In this document: piece after piece, positions 18,834 to 26,206 of the stretch
Position numbering within the stretch: position 1 is the stretch's first letter
Layout of the letters: every line of letters starts with the position of its first letter
Source: Streptomyces prunicolor NBRC 13075
Lineage (GTDB): Bacteria; Actinomycetota; Actinomycetes; Streptomycetales; Streptomycetaceae
DNA: 64,000 nt
Assembly: GCF_000367365.1 (NCBI RefSeq)
Contig: NZ_BARF01000104.1
Span: forward strand, 62,001 to 126,000
Direction of reading: 5' to 3'
Made by a program: the position numbers and the translations under genes
Notes under the pieces: generated by a model
Told to the model about the DNA's origin: nothing
Databases searched by the model: none
What the model saw: only the letters and a program-made list of their open reading frames with translations

Positions 18834-19112
18834 ATGCTCTTCGCCGTCCACATGACCGTGAACCTGCCGCCCGATCTCGACCCGGCACTCCGGGCGTCGA
18901 CCGTCGCCGCCGAGAAGGAGTACGCCCAGAAGCTCCAACACTCCGGCGAATGGCTGCACTTGTGGCGCTGCGCCGGTCAGTACTCCAACCTCAGCGTCTT
19001 CGACGTCACCGACAACGACCGGCTCAACGAACTCCTGTGGGGCCTCCCCCTCTTCCCGTACATGGACGTCACCGTGACCCCGCTGGCCCGGCACCCGTCC
19101 GCCATCCGCTGA
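18834..19112 (+). CDS. catC: Muconolactone delta-isomerase
   Basis: 92 residues, the standard size. Opens MLFAVHMTVNLPPDLDP; conserved WRCAGQYSNLSVFDV and LPLFPYMDVTVTPLARHPS follow. It shifts the double bond of muconolactone to give 3-oxoadipate enol-lactone. Last gene of the iac-cat operon, 12 bases after catA. The remaining steps (enol-lactone hydrolase, CoA transferase, thiolase) are not intact in this window. A 63-base copy of its middle recurs at 24247-24309. Confidence 0.93.
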   Translation: MLFAVHMTVNLPPDLDPALRASTVAAEKEYAQKLQHSGEWLHLWRCAGQYSNLSVFDVTDNDRLNELLWGLPLFPYMDVTVTPLARHPSAIR

Positions 19113-19144
19113 CCAGCGGCACGGGCAGTCGCCGGGCTTTGTCA

Positions 19145-19321
19145 TCACCGTCCGCTCCCGGGGGCGGACGGTGCGCCGATGCCCTTGAAGACGGTGTCGA
19201 GGAGGCCGTTGATGAACTCGTCGGTCCAGGCCTGCCGCACGAGCAACCGGTGGAGCATCGCCCCGATGAGCGCTTCGGCCACGGCCGCGGTCGACGTGTC
19301 TGCCCGCGACTGCCCCAGGCG
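19145..19321 (-). pseudogene. 3' fragment of a tetR gene, duplicate of 33424-33600
   Basis: These 177 bases match the last 59 codons, including the stop, of the intact TetR gene at 33424 with 11 mismatches by my count (about 94% identity). The match begins exactly at the stop codon. No DNA-binding domain accompanies it; the homology breaks off directly into ABC-ATPase remnants. It is a relic of duplication or recombination, not a functional gene. Confidence 0.85.
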
Positions 19322-19324
19322 CAG

Positions 19325-19830
19325 CCGCGCAGTTCGTCGGCGTCGGCGTCCCCTCGCGGGAACGGCGCAGGCAGGTCGAGGCCGACCGTTCGCGGGTCAG
19401 GGCGTCCAGCGCGGCGAGGGGCGCGTCCAGGAAACAGAGTGGGTTCTCGGCGGTCAGGGCGCGGGCTATGGCGAGGCGTTTGCTGCCGACCCCCGGAGAT
19501 CTCCCGGACCCGTCGCCTGTCGGTGCCTTCCGACCCGACGCGCTCCGACAGCTCGCCACGGCGTGGCCCTCGCCGCTCCCTGGCGACTCCCGCGTGCCGC
19601 AGCGCCGGGTCGACGTTGTCGCCGACGGTGCACCATCAGCCGCAGCAACGTGCTCTTCCCGCAGCCGGACGCGCCGACGAGCACGAGGAACTCCCCCGGC
19701 GGTACGTCCAGTTCGACCGGGCCCACCGTTGTGACGGCCTTGGCGCTCCGCTCCCTCTGGCGGACTTCGCTTGACGCCGTCGAGCAGCCTCCTGAGGTAC
19801 AGCGCCCTGCGCCACGTCCCGCTCGCCTGA
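19325..19830 (-). pseudogene. Decayed ABC transporter ATPase (SsuB/TauB-like)
   Basis: Pieces of one ATPase occur in different frames. The piece near 19640-19726 reads PVELDVPPGEFLVLVGASGC followed by GKSTLLRLM (Walker A). Near 19390-19480 it reads RLAIARALTAENPL then CFLDAPLAALDALTRE (region after the signature, Walker B and D-loop, with Glu replaced by Ala in the usual DEP). The stretch around 19340-19380 resembles the C-terminal LDLP-Pro-Arg tail of sulfonate/nitrate ATPases. Frameshifts and loss of the signature region make it non-functional. Confidence 0.7.
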
Positions 19831-19844
19831 GTGGATCTGCAGGG

Positions 19845-20528
19845 TCACGGCTGAACGTTCGCGGTACCGTCCGGTGCCGTCGTGGACGGCGACGTCCGGT
19901 CCACGCGTACGCGTTGCCGTATGCGTCGGTCCCGGTCGTGGCCGTGGTGGGCGAGCATGGCGATGCGGGCCGCCTCGGTGTCCTGGGTACGGATGGCCTC
20001 GGTGATGGCGCGGTGTTCGGTAAAGGCGGCGGTGAAGGTGTCGGCGACTTCGGGAGTGCGCCAGGGCGCGCTTGTCTTCACCTGTGCGTCGAGGGTCCGC
20101 AGGAAGGCGACGACGGTTCCGTTGTGGGCGGCTTGGCGCACCGCGTCGTGCCAGTCGTTCAGGCTCCGCCGGATCTGCGCGGGCTCGTCCAGGGACTGGG
20201 CATGGTCGAGGTGGGCGTCGAGGCGGACCATGTCGACCGGGCTGCGGCGCAGCGCCGCCGACTCGGCGGCCGTGGCGTCCAACACCGCCTGGATCTCGAA
20301 GAGTTCGAGCATCTCCTCGTCCGAGCGCAGGCGCAGTGCGAACCCGCGCCTGGTAGGCACCAGCAGCCCGTCCCGCTCCAGCAGCGCCAGTGCCTCGCGC
20401 ACCGGGGTGCGGGAGACCGCGAACTCCTCGCTCAGGGCGAGCGGTACGAGGGAGGCGTCCGCCGGGTAGTACCCGGAGGTCAGCCGCTGCCTGAGGGTGT
20501 CGTAGATCGTGTCCCGTGTGCTCTTCAT
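19845..20528 (-). CDS. GntR family regulator, FCD (FadR) subfamily
   Basis: 227 residues. The N-terminal winged HTH (residues ~1-70) contains IYDTLRQRLTSGYYPADASL, the recognition region SEEFAVSRTPVREALALLERDGL and the wing RRGFALR. The C-terminal FCD ligand domain has the metal/ligand residues in DAHLDHAQSL, WHDAVRQAAHN and FTEHRAITEAIRTQD. Ligands of FCD regulators are usually small carboxylates. It lies downstream of, and on the same strand as, the thiM operon, and about 0.7 kb from catC; either could be its target. Start at 20528. Confidence 0.9.
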   Translation of the reverse strand: MKSTRDTIYDTLRQRLTSGYYPADASLVPLALSEEFAVSRTPVREALALLERDGLLVPTRRGFALRLRSDEEMLELFEIQAVLDATAAESAALRRSPVDMVRLDAHLDHAQSLDEPAQIRRSLNDWHDAVRQAAHNGTVVAFLRTLDAQVKTSAPWRTPEVADTFTAAFTEHRAITEAIRTQDTEAARIAMLAHHGHDRDRRIRQRVRVDRTSPSTTAPDGTANVQP

Positions 20529-20589
20529 CCGCTTCCTCGTCGTCGGCCCGCGGGCCGGGACCGATCATGCCCGATACGGGGGCGGCCCG

Positions 20590-21459
20590 TCACGGCCGAC
20601 CGTCTTCCTCGGGCCCGACCGCCAGCGGCAGTTCGGGGTGGGCCCGCCACTCGCCGAGCGAACCGTCGTAGAGGACGACGTCGTCGATGCCGATCTCGCG
20701 GAGGGCGAGTGCCAGCCCGGCGGCGTTGATCGCTCCGCCGCAGTACAGGACCGTACCGGCTCCCTCGCGCAGTCCGTGCAACTGGGCCAGGTGGGCGGTG
20801 CGTTCGAGGTCGAGCGTGTGGTCCGGGGCGAGCAGGTCGGCGTAGGGCAGGTTCGTGGTGCGGGGGATGTGTCCGGAGCGGGGCCGGGCAGGGTCGCCCA
20901 GGTACTCGGTGTGGCGTAGGGCGCAGACGGCCGGGGTGGGGTCGTCGCCGTCGGCGATCAGGCGCATCCGGGCCAGGTCGGTGAAGTGCTCGCGGGCCGG
21001 GGCCGCGACGAGGTCACCCGGCGGCGGAGGCGCCTCGCGCCCCTCGGTGACCGGGAGTCCGGCCGCCTCCCACGCGGTGAGCCCGCCGTCGAGGACCCGC
21101 ACACCCGTGATGCCCGCAGACCGCAGCACCCACCACACCCGGGCGGCCCACGCTCCCGAGAGGCGGTCGTAGACGACGACCTCGGTGTCCTGGCGGATGC
21201 CCAACTCGCGCGCGTACGCGGCGATGCGGTCGCTGGAGGGACGGGTGAAGGGGAAGGGGGCGAGGGGATCGGAGAAGCCCGCGACGAGGTCGGCGAAGTG
21301 GGCGCCGGGGATGCGGCGTTCGGTGTGCAGGGCGAGGCCGTCGACGAAGACGGTGGTGCCGTCGGGTTCGGTCCGGCGGTCCACGGTGGCGTCGAGGAGG
21401 ACGATGTCGTCCAGGTGCCGGTGCAGCCAGGCCGCGTCGACGAATGCGGAAGCGGTCAC
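20590..21459 (-). CDS. Rhodanese-type sulfurtransferase (thiosulfate or 3-mercaptopyruvate)
   Basis: 289 residues if started at the GTG at 21459, which overlaps the upstream stop (GTGA). Tandem rhodanese domains: the inactive N-terminal one with LDATVDRRTEPDG, HTERRIPGAHFADL, VVYDRLSGAWAARVWWVLR and VRVLDGGLTAWEAAGLPV. The C-terminal active one has HTEYLGDP, SGHIPRTTNLPY and the active-site loop YCGGAINAAGLAL with the catalytic Cys. The loop lacks the Arg of classical CRxGxx thiosulfate transferases, so donor specificity is open. Co-transcribed with a flavin monooxygenase and thiM. Confidence 0.87.
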   Translation of the reverse strand: MTASAFVDAAWLHRHLDDIVLLDATVDRRTEPDGTTVFVDGLALHTERRIPGAHFADLVAGFSDPLAPFPFTRPSSDRIAAYARELGIRQDTEVVVYDRLSGAWAARVWWVLRSAGITGVRVLDGGLTAWEAAGLPVTEGREAPPPPGDLVAAPAREHFTDLARMRLIADGDDPTPAVCALRHTEYLGDPARPRSGHIPRTTNLPYADLLAPDHTLDLERTAHLAQLHGLREGAGTVLYCGGAINAAGLALALREIGIDDVVLYDGSLGEWRAHPELPLAVGPEEDGRP

Positions 21460-22835
21460 GGACGGCCTCCCTCGACCGAGCGGGCGCGGTGTCGCCATTC
21501 ACCCTGTTCGGGGCGGGCGAGGCCGAGGTTGTCGCGCAGGGTGCCGCCCGTGTAGGCGGTGCGCACCAGGCCGCGGCGGCGCAGTTCGGGTACGACGTGG
21601 TCGGCGAACTCCTCGAAGGCGGCGGGCACATGGGTGGCCTGGATCATGAAACCGTCGGCCGCGCCGGCGTCGAGCCACTGTTCCATGATGTCGGCGATGT
21701 CCACGGGCGAGCCGATCATGTCGCCCTCGGTGCGGGCGCCGTACCAGCGGCCGATCTCGCGCACGCTGAGCTTCTCGCGCTCGGCGAACTCGACCACCTC
21801 GCGATAGTGACCCTCGACTCCCACCTCCTCCAGGGAGGGCAGCGGGCCGTCGAGGTCGTAGCGGGTGAGGTCCACGTTGACGTGGTAGGCCAGCCGCGAC
21901 AACCCGGCCTCCGGATGGACGAGTTGGGTGAACGACTCGTGCTTGGCGAGCGCGTCCTTCAGGTCGGTGCCTACGACCGTCGTCGCGGCCGGAAGCACCT
22001 TGAGCTGCTCGGGGTCCCGACCGTGCGCGGCGGCACGGGACTTGACGTCGGCGTAGAAGGCGACGGCCGACTCCAGCGACTCGTGGCTGCAGAAGATGAC
22101 GTCCGCCCAGCGGGCCGCGAAGTCCCGGCCGGCCGGGGAGGCGCCTGCCTGGATGATCACCGGGTAGCCCTGGGGCGGTCGGGGAACGCTCAACGGGCCG
22201 CGTACGCCAAAGCGTTCACCCCGGTGGTCCACGGCACGCACCCGGTCGGGCCGGCCGTAGATCCCGCTCCCCTTGTCGGCGACGATCGCGTCGTCGGCCC
22301 AGCTGTCCCAGAGTTGGGCGGTGACCTCGAGGAACTCCTCCGCCCGGTCGTAACGGGCCTGGCGGTCGGGGAGTTTGTCCTGACCGAAATTCTGAGCCTC
22401 GGCGTCCTGGAAGCTGGTGACCACGTTCCAGCCGGCCCGGCCACCGACGAGATGGTCCAGGGTGGCCATGCCGCGGGCGACGTGGAACGGCTCCTGGTAG
22501 CCGGTGGACACGGTGGCGGCGACGCCGAGGTGCTCGGTCGCCGCGGCCATCAGCGTGATGACCGGGATCGGGTCCAGCCGCGGTGTGCCGGTGCCCCAGG
22601 TGACGGCGGGGTCGAAGGAGTCCCCGAGGCTGCGCGGCACGGCCAGCGAGTCGGGGACGAACGCCATGTCGAAGCCGGCGCCCTCCAGGACGCGGGCGAT
22701 ACGGGTGTAGTGGGCGGCCGTGAGGAAGCCGTCGCCGGCGTCGGGGTGCCGCCAGCCGACGGTTCCCTGGGGACCCGCGTTGAGGAAGGCGGCGAGGTGC
22801 AGGCGGGGGGCGGTGTGCGGGTCGTCGGTGGTCAA
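21456..22835 (-). CDS. LLM-class flavin-dependent monooxygenase (NtaA/SnaA/DszA family)
   Basis: 459 residues from a TTG at 22835, the only start with a good site (AGGAG seven bases upstream) that keeps the domain whole. Bacterial luciferase-like TIM barrel: LHLAAFLNAGPQGTVGWRHP, GFDMAFVPDSLAV, HLGVAATVSTGYQEPFHVA, RAGWNVVTSFQDAEAQNFG and AGASPAGRDFAARWADVIF. These are hallmarks of the nitrilotriacetate/dibenzothiophene-sulfone/pristinamycin monooxygenase branch, which uses reduced FMN and O2 to cleave C-S, C-N or oxidise imines. With rhodanese and thiM in one operon, a sulfur heterocycle is a reasonable guess, not proven. No flavin reductase gene is adjacent. Confidence 0.9.
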   Translation of the reverse strand: MTTDDPHTAPRLHLAAFLNAGPQGTVGWRHPDAGDGFLTAAHYTRIARVLEGAGFDMAFVPDSLAVPRSLGDSFDPAVTWGTGTPRLDPIPVITLMAAATEHLGVAATVSTGYQEPFHVARGMATLDHLVGGRAGWNVVTSFQDAEAQNFGQDKLPDRQARYDRAEEFLEVTAQLWDSWADDAIVADKGSGIYGRPDRVRAVDHRGERFGVRGPLSVPRPPQGYPVIIQAGASPAGRDFAARWADVIFCSHESLESAVAFYADVKSRAAAHGRDPEQLKVLPAATTVVGTDLKDALAKHESFTQLVHPEAGLSRLAYHVNVDLTRYDLDGPLPSLEEVGVEGHYREVVEFAEREKLSVREIGRWYGARTEGDMIGSPVDIADIMEQWLDAGAADGFMIQATHVPAAFEEFADHVVPELRRRGLVRTAYTGGTLRDNLGLARPEQGEWRHRARSVEGGRP

Positions 22836-22875
22836 GTGGTGCTCCTGGAGGGGTGGTTCGGTTCTGCGGGCCGGC

Positions 22876-23655
22876 TCAGACGGCGAGCAGGGACAGCTCG
22901 TCGAGCAGGGCCACGGCGAAGGAACCGGTACCGGTGGTCCGGGCGCCGGCGCGTTCGGCGGCGACGGCGTAGGCCGCGTGCGCGACGACAGCGGCGGTCA
23001 GCGCGTCGGGGACGACGGCGAGCGCGCCGGCGATCAGCGCCCCGAGGCTGCATCCGGCGCCGGTCACCTGCGTCAGCCGGACATCGCCGCCGGGCACGGC
23101 CACCGTGCGGGTGCCGTCCGTGAGGTAGTCGGTGGGACCGCTGACGGCGACGACCGCGCCCGTGCGTCGCGCGAGATCCTCCACGACACCGATGGCGTCC
23201 TCGGAGGAGAGAGTGGTCTCCACGCCCTTGCCGGTGCTGTCGCCGCCCGCGAGGGCGGTCAGTTCGCTGGCGTTGCCGCGGATGACGGTGGGCCGGTACT
23301 CCAGGAGCGAGGCGACGAACGCGTCGTACTCGACTGCTCCCGCGCCGACCGCGACCGGGTCGAGCACCCAGCGGGTGCCTGCCGCGTGGGCCGTGCGGGC
23401 CGCGGCGGTGACGGGTTCGGCGGGGTTGCTGATCAGAGCGGCCGTGTTGATCCAGACGCCGCCCGCGCCGGCCGGGAAGACGGTGGGGAAGTCGGCGGCG
23501 GCACCGATGGCGGGGCCCGCGCCGACGGCCAGCAGGACGTTCGCGCTGAGGTTGGCCGCGACGTAGTTGGTGAGGCCGTAGACGAACGGGGAGCCGGTGC
23601 GGATGGCCGCGATGCCTTCGGCGACCGCGGGGTCTTCGTAGGTGATCTCTTCCAT
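22876..23655 (-). CDS. thiM: Hydroxyethylthiazole kinase
   Basis: 259 residues from the ATG at 23655. ThiM/ribokinase-like fold: PFVYGLTNYVAANLSANVLL at residues ~22-41, AGPAIGAAADFPT, RWVLDPVAVGAG, TVIRGNASELTAL, VVAVSGPTDYLTDG and the ATP-site motif QVTGAGCSLGALIAG. It phosphorylates 4-methyl-5-(2-hydroxyethyl)thiazole in thiamine salvage. First gene of a three-gene operon whose other members (flavin monooxygenase, rhodanese) are not thiamine genes. I looked for a TPP riboswitch upstream and found none of its conserved segments. Confidence 0.92.
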   Translation of the reverse strand: MEEITYEDPAVAEGIAAIRTGSPFVYGLTNYVAANLSANVLLAVGAGPAIGAAADFPTVFPAGAGGVWINTAALISNPAEPVTAAARTAHAAGTRWVLDPVAVGAGAVEYDAFVASLLEYRPTVIRGNASELTALAGGDSTGKGVETTLSSEDAIGVVEDLARRTGAVVAVSGPTDYLTDGTRTVAVPGGDVRLTQVTGAGCSLGALIAGALAVVPDALTAAVVAHAAYAVAAERAGARTTGTGSFAVALLDELSLLAV

Positions 23656-23711
23656 GGTGGTGCGTCTCCGAAGGAGTAGGGGGAGGTCGGGGCCGATGCC
23701 GTGGCACGAGG

Positions 23712-23729
23712 TGTATGCAACTGTATGCA
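23712..23729. promoter_or_regulatory. Direct repeat TGTATGCA-AC-TGTATGCA upstream of thiM
   Basis: Two perfect 8-base copies (23712-23719 and 23722-23729) have a 10-base period, so they lie on the same face of the helix, 57 bases before the thiM start. This is a plausible tandem operator; the FCD/GntR protein at 19845 is the nearest candidate. Position and periodicity are seen; function is inferred. Confidence 0.45.
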
Positions 23730-24246
23730 GCAGTGTCGGCGCCCCTCCAAGGGCTGCCGGACTCATTTCACGAAGACGCAACAACCGGCGGCGGCCGATC
23801 GATCTCCGCACGCGCTTCGTGCACACGGCCTGCATCCGGAATCACCCGTCGGGCGACTGGGGTTGGGGCACTGCCATGTCAGCTGACAACCCGGCGGTCC
23901 TTCACACACACCTGGAAGGAAGCTGTCACACGAGGTCCGGAATGCCTCGTCGCGCGACCAGGGCTGCATGGGCATGACCGTGGCAGTCGCGCTCGACACA
24001 TTCGGCGCGGGCTCACCACAGCTCGCGACGATCGTGGGGCGCGAAGTCCCCGGTCTGCCCAGGCCGCCACGCACGGCCGCTACCACCGCGGCCGGAAGGA
24101 CTTCCTGTGCCGCCTCACGGACGGCTCCTGGTGAAGTGGATTCCGCGGAACACTCCCGCAGGACGTCGAGCAACTCACCACGTCCGGACAGGTCTTCGCC
24201 ATCAGCGGGATGGGGCTGTCCCTCCGAGCGACACCGTGTCCTGGCG
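23730..24246. other. Non-coding stretch without recognisable gene
   Basis: About 520 bases between thiM and the sugar-permease 3' end. Short open frames exist on both strands but show no domain, no ribosome-binding site and no consistent codon bias. It ends in a catC relic, so it is probably decayed coding DNA of unknown origin plus the thiM promoter region. Confidence 0.5.
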
Positions 24247-24309
24247 GAGTGCGCACAGAAGCTCCAACGCTCCGGCGAACGGCTGCACTCGTGGCGCTGC
24301 GCCGGTCAG
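24247..24309 (+). pseudogene. 63-base relic of catC
   Basis: Matches catC 18918-18980 at 58 of 63 positions by my count and preserves the frame encoding ECAQKLQRSGERLHSWRCAG (catC: EYAQKLQHSGEWLHLWRCAG). It has no start, no C-terminal half and no ribosome-binding site. It overlaps the stop codon of the convergent sugar permease gene. Confidence 0.85.
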
Positions 24310-25190
24310 TCCTTGACAGCACCGGTGGCCAGCCCGCCCTGCCAGTAGCGCTGCAGAAGGAGGAATGCCGCGACGAGGGGAAGAACCGAGACGAGGGATC
24401 CGGTGATGACGATCGAGAAGAGGGCGTGGGCGCCGCCCAACCCGCCTGCCTGGGACTGCCATTGGGCGAGTCCGATGGTCACCGGGTACAGCTTCGGGTT
24501 GTTGAGCATGATCAGCGGCAGGAAGTAGTTGTTCCAGCTGGCCACGAGTTGGAAGAGCAGGACCGTGACGAAGCCCGGCAGCATCAGCCGGAACCCCACC
24601 TGCCAGAAGGTACGCAGCGCGCCGGCGCCGTCCACCCGTGCGGCGTCGAGAAGGCTGTCGGGCACCGCCCCGTCCGCGTACACCCGCATCAGGTAGATAC
24701 CGAAGGGGCTCAGCAGCATCGGGATGATCACCGCGAGCGGGGTGTTGACCAGGCCGATCTTGCTGAACAGCAGATACGTCGGGATGGTCAGCACCGTGCT
24801 GGGCACCATGATCGAGCCCAGCACGATGGAGAAAAGCAGATTGCGGCCCGGGAAGCGGAACTTGGCGAAGGCATAGCCGCCCAGCGCCGCCAGGAAGGCC
24901 GAGCCGACGGAGCTGATCCCGGCGTAGAGCGCGGTGTTGAGGAGCCATCGGCCGTAGATGCCGTCGTTGTAGGTGAAGACGTCGCGGAGGTTGCCGAAGA
25001 GGTGGAAGCCGCCGCCGAACCACAGCCCGAACGTGGAGAAGAGGGATCCGTTGTCCTTGGTGGCGGAGACCACGAGCCAGAACAGCGGCAGCAGGAAGTA
25101 CACCAGACAGGCCAGCATCATCAGGGTGAGGATGTTGCTGCGGCGGGGCGTCGAGGAGGATGCCGACGCGGGAGTGGTTTTGCTGGTCAT
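24306..25190 (-). CDS. Carbohydrate ABC transporter permease (MalG/GanQ type)
   Basis: 294 residues from the ATG at 25190, overlapping the upstream permease stop (ATGA). Six hydrophobic segments (first: ILTLMMLACLVYFLLPLFWL), MVPSTVLTIPTYLLFSKIGL and the EAA-type loop DAARVDGAGALRTFWQVGFRLMLPG that contacts the ATPase. Ends LATGAVKD. Works with the permease at 25187 and the lipoprotein at 26207. No ATPase gene is in the operon; actinobacterial sugar importers often share the MsiK ATPase encoded elsewhere. Confidence 0.93.
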   Translation of the reverse strand: MTSKTTPASASSSTPRRSNILTLMMLACLVYFLLPLFWLVVSATKDNGSLFSTFGLWFGGGFHLFGNLRDVFTYNDGIYGRWLLNTALYAGISSVGSAFLAALGGYAFAKFRFPGRNLLFSIVLGSIMVPSTVLTIPTYLLFSKIGLVNTPLAVIIPMLLSPFGIYLMRVYADGAVPDSLLDAARVDGAGALRTFWQVGFRLMLPGFVTVLLFQLVASWNNYFLPLIMLNNPKLYPVTIGLAQWQSQAGGLGGAHALFSIVITGSLVSVLPLVAAFLLLQRYWQGGLATGAVKD

Positions 25191-26140
25191 GACCGGCGGG
25201 CCTTCCGTTGGGACGCGAGCTGCACCGCGTAGGAGACGACCACGATCACCGCGCCGAGCAGGAAGGAGACGGCCGAGGAGTAGTTCACTTCCTGGTTGGT
25301 GAACACCAGCGTGTACGCGTACATGTTCGGGGTGTACGAGGTGTTGATGGCCTGCGGCGCGAGCGCGGACAGCAGCTTGGGCTCGTTGAAGAGCTGGAAG
25401 GTGCCGATCACCGAGAAGATCACGCTGAGCAGCAGCGCCGGCCGGATCGCGGGGATCTTGATGTGCCAGGCGACGCGGAACGCGCCGGCGCCGTCCACGG
25501 CCGCCGCCTCGTACAGCGTGGGCGACACCGACTGCAGGGCGGCGAACATAATGATCATGTTGTAGCCGACGAACTCCCAGGTCACGATGTTTGCGAGGGA
25601 GGCGAGAATCCAGTGCGGGCTGAGGAATCCGGGGGTGCCCAGACCGACGTCCCGGGCCAGTTGGGCGAACGGACCGAAGTCCGGGCCGTACAGATAACCC
25701 CACATGAGCGCGGCGATCACGCTCGGGATCGCGTACGGCACGAAGATGCCCAGCCGGATGAGGCGCGGGAAGCGCAGCCGGCCGCTGTCCAGCGCGAGGG
25801 CGAAGAGCAGCGAGGCGGCCAGCATGACCGGTACCTGGACGACCAGGAACCGCGCCATCCGCAGCACGCCCTCCCGGAACAGCGGATCGTCCAGCGCCCG
25901 CCGGTAGTTGTCCAGCCCGGCGAAGACGTCGCCGCCGACCAGCTGCGACCTGAACAGGCTGAGATACCCCGCGTAGCAGAGGGGGACCACGAGCAGCGCG
26001 GCGAACAGGACCATGAAAGGGGCGACGAACCCGTACGCGGTCAGTGCCTCGCGGGTGGAACTCCGCCACGGGCGGCGGGACTTGGGGACGACCGGCGGCG
26101 GGACGCGGCGCGCGGCGGCCGGTGGGACGGTCTGGCTCAT
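25187..26140 (-). CDS. Carbohydrate ABC transporter permease (MalF/GanP type)
   Basis: 317 residues starting MSQTVPPAAARR at 26140; an earlier in-frame codon exists but would add an unlikely extension. A basic N-terminal tail precedes membrane segment 1 (YGFVAPFMVLFAALLVVPLC), and the EAA loop YEAAAVDGAGAFRVAWHIKI near residue 225 marks a sugar MalF-like subunit. Inner-membrane channel partner of the downstream permease. Confidence 0.92.
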   Translation of the reverse strand: MSQTVPPAAARRVPPPVVPKSRRPWRSSTREALTAYGFVAPFMVLFAALLVVPLCYAGYLSLFRSQLVGGDVFAGLDNYRRALDDPLFREGVLRMARFLVVQVPVMLAASLLFALALDSGRLRFPRLIRLGIFVPYAIPSVIAALMWGYLYGPDFGPFAQLARDVGLGTPGFLSPHWILASLANIVTWEFVGYNMIIMFAALQSVSPTLYEAAAVDGAGAFRVAWHIKIPAIRPALLLSVIFSVIGTFQLFNEPKLLSALAPQAINTSYTPNMYAYTLVFTNQEVNYSSAVSFLLGAVIVVVSYAVQLASQRKARRS

Positions 26141-26206
26141 GTCGTACCTTCCCCCGGCCCCCGCGCACACCGGTGATGGCGTCCACGGGGGCTCGGTGTG
26201 CTCCGG

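Noticed and set aside
19113..19844. Insertion sequence or transposase as the cause of the relics
   Set aside because: No transposase motif, terminal inverted repeats or target duplication could be recognised; only tetR and ABC-ATPase pieces are visible.
23656..23760. Possible TPP riboswitch before thiM
   Set aside because: The conserved CTGAGA and ACCTGA-type segments are absent on the coding strand.
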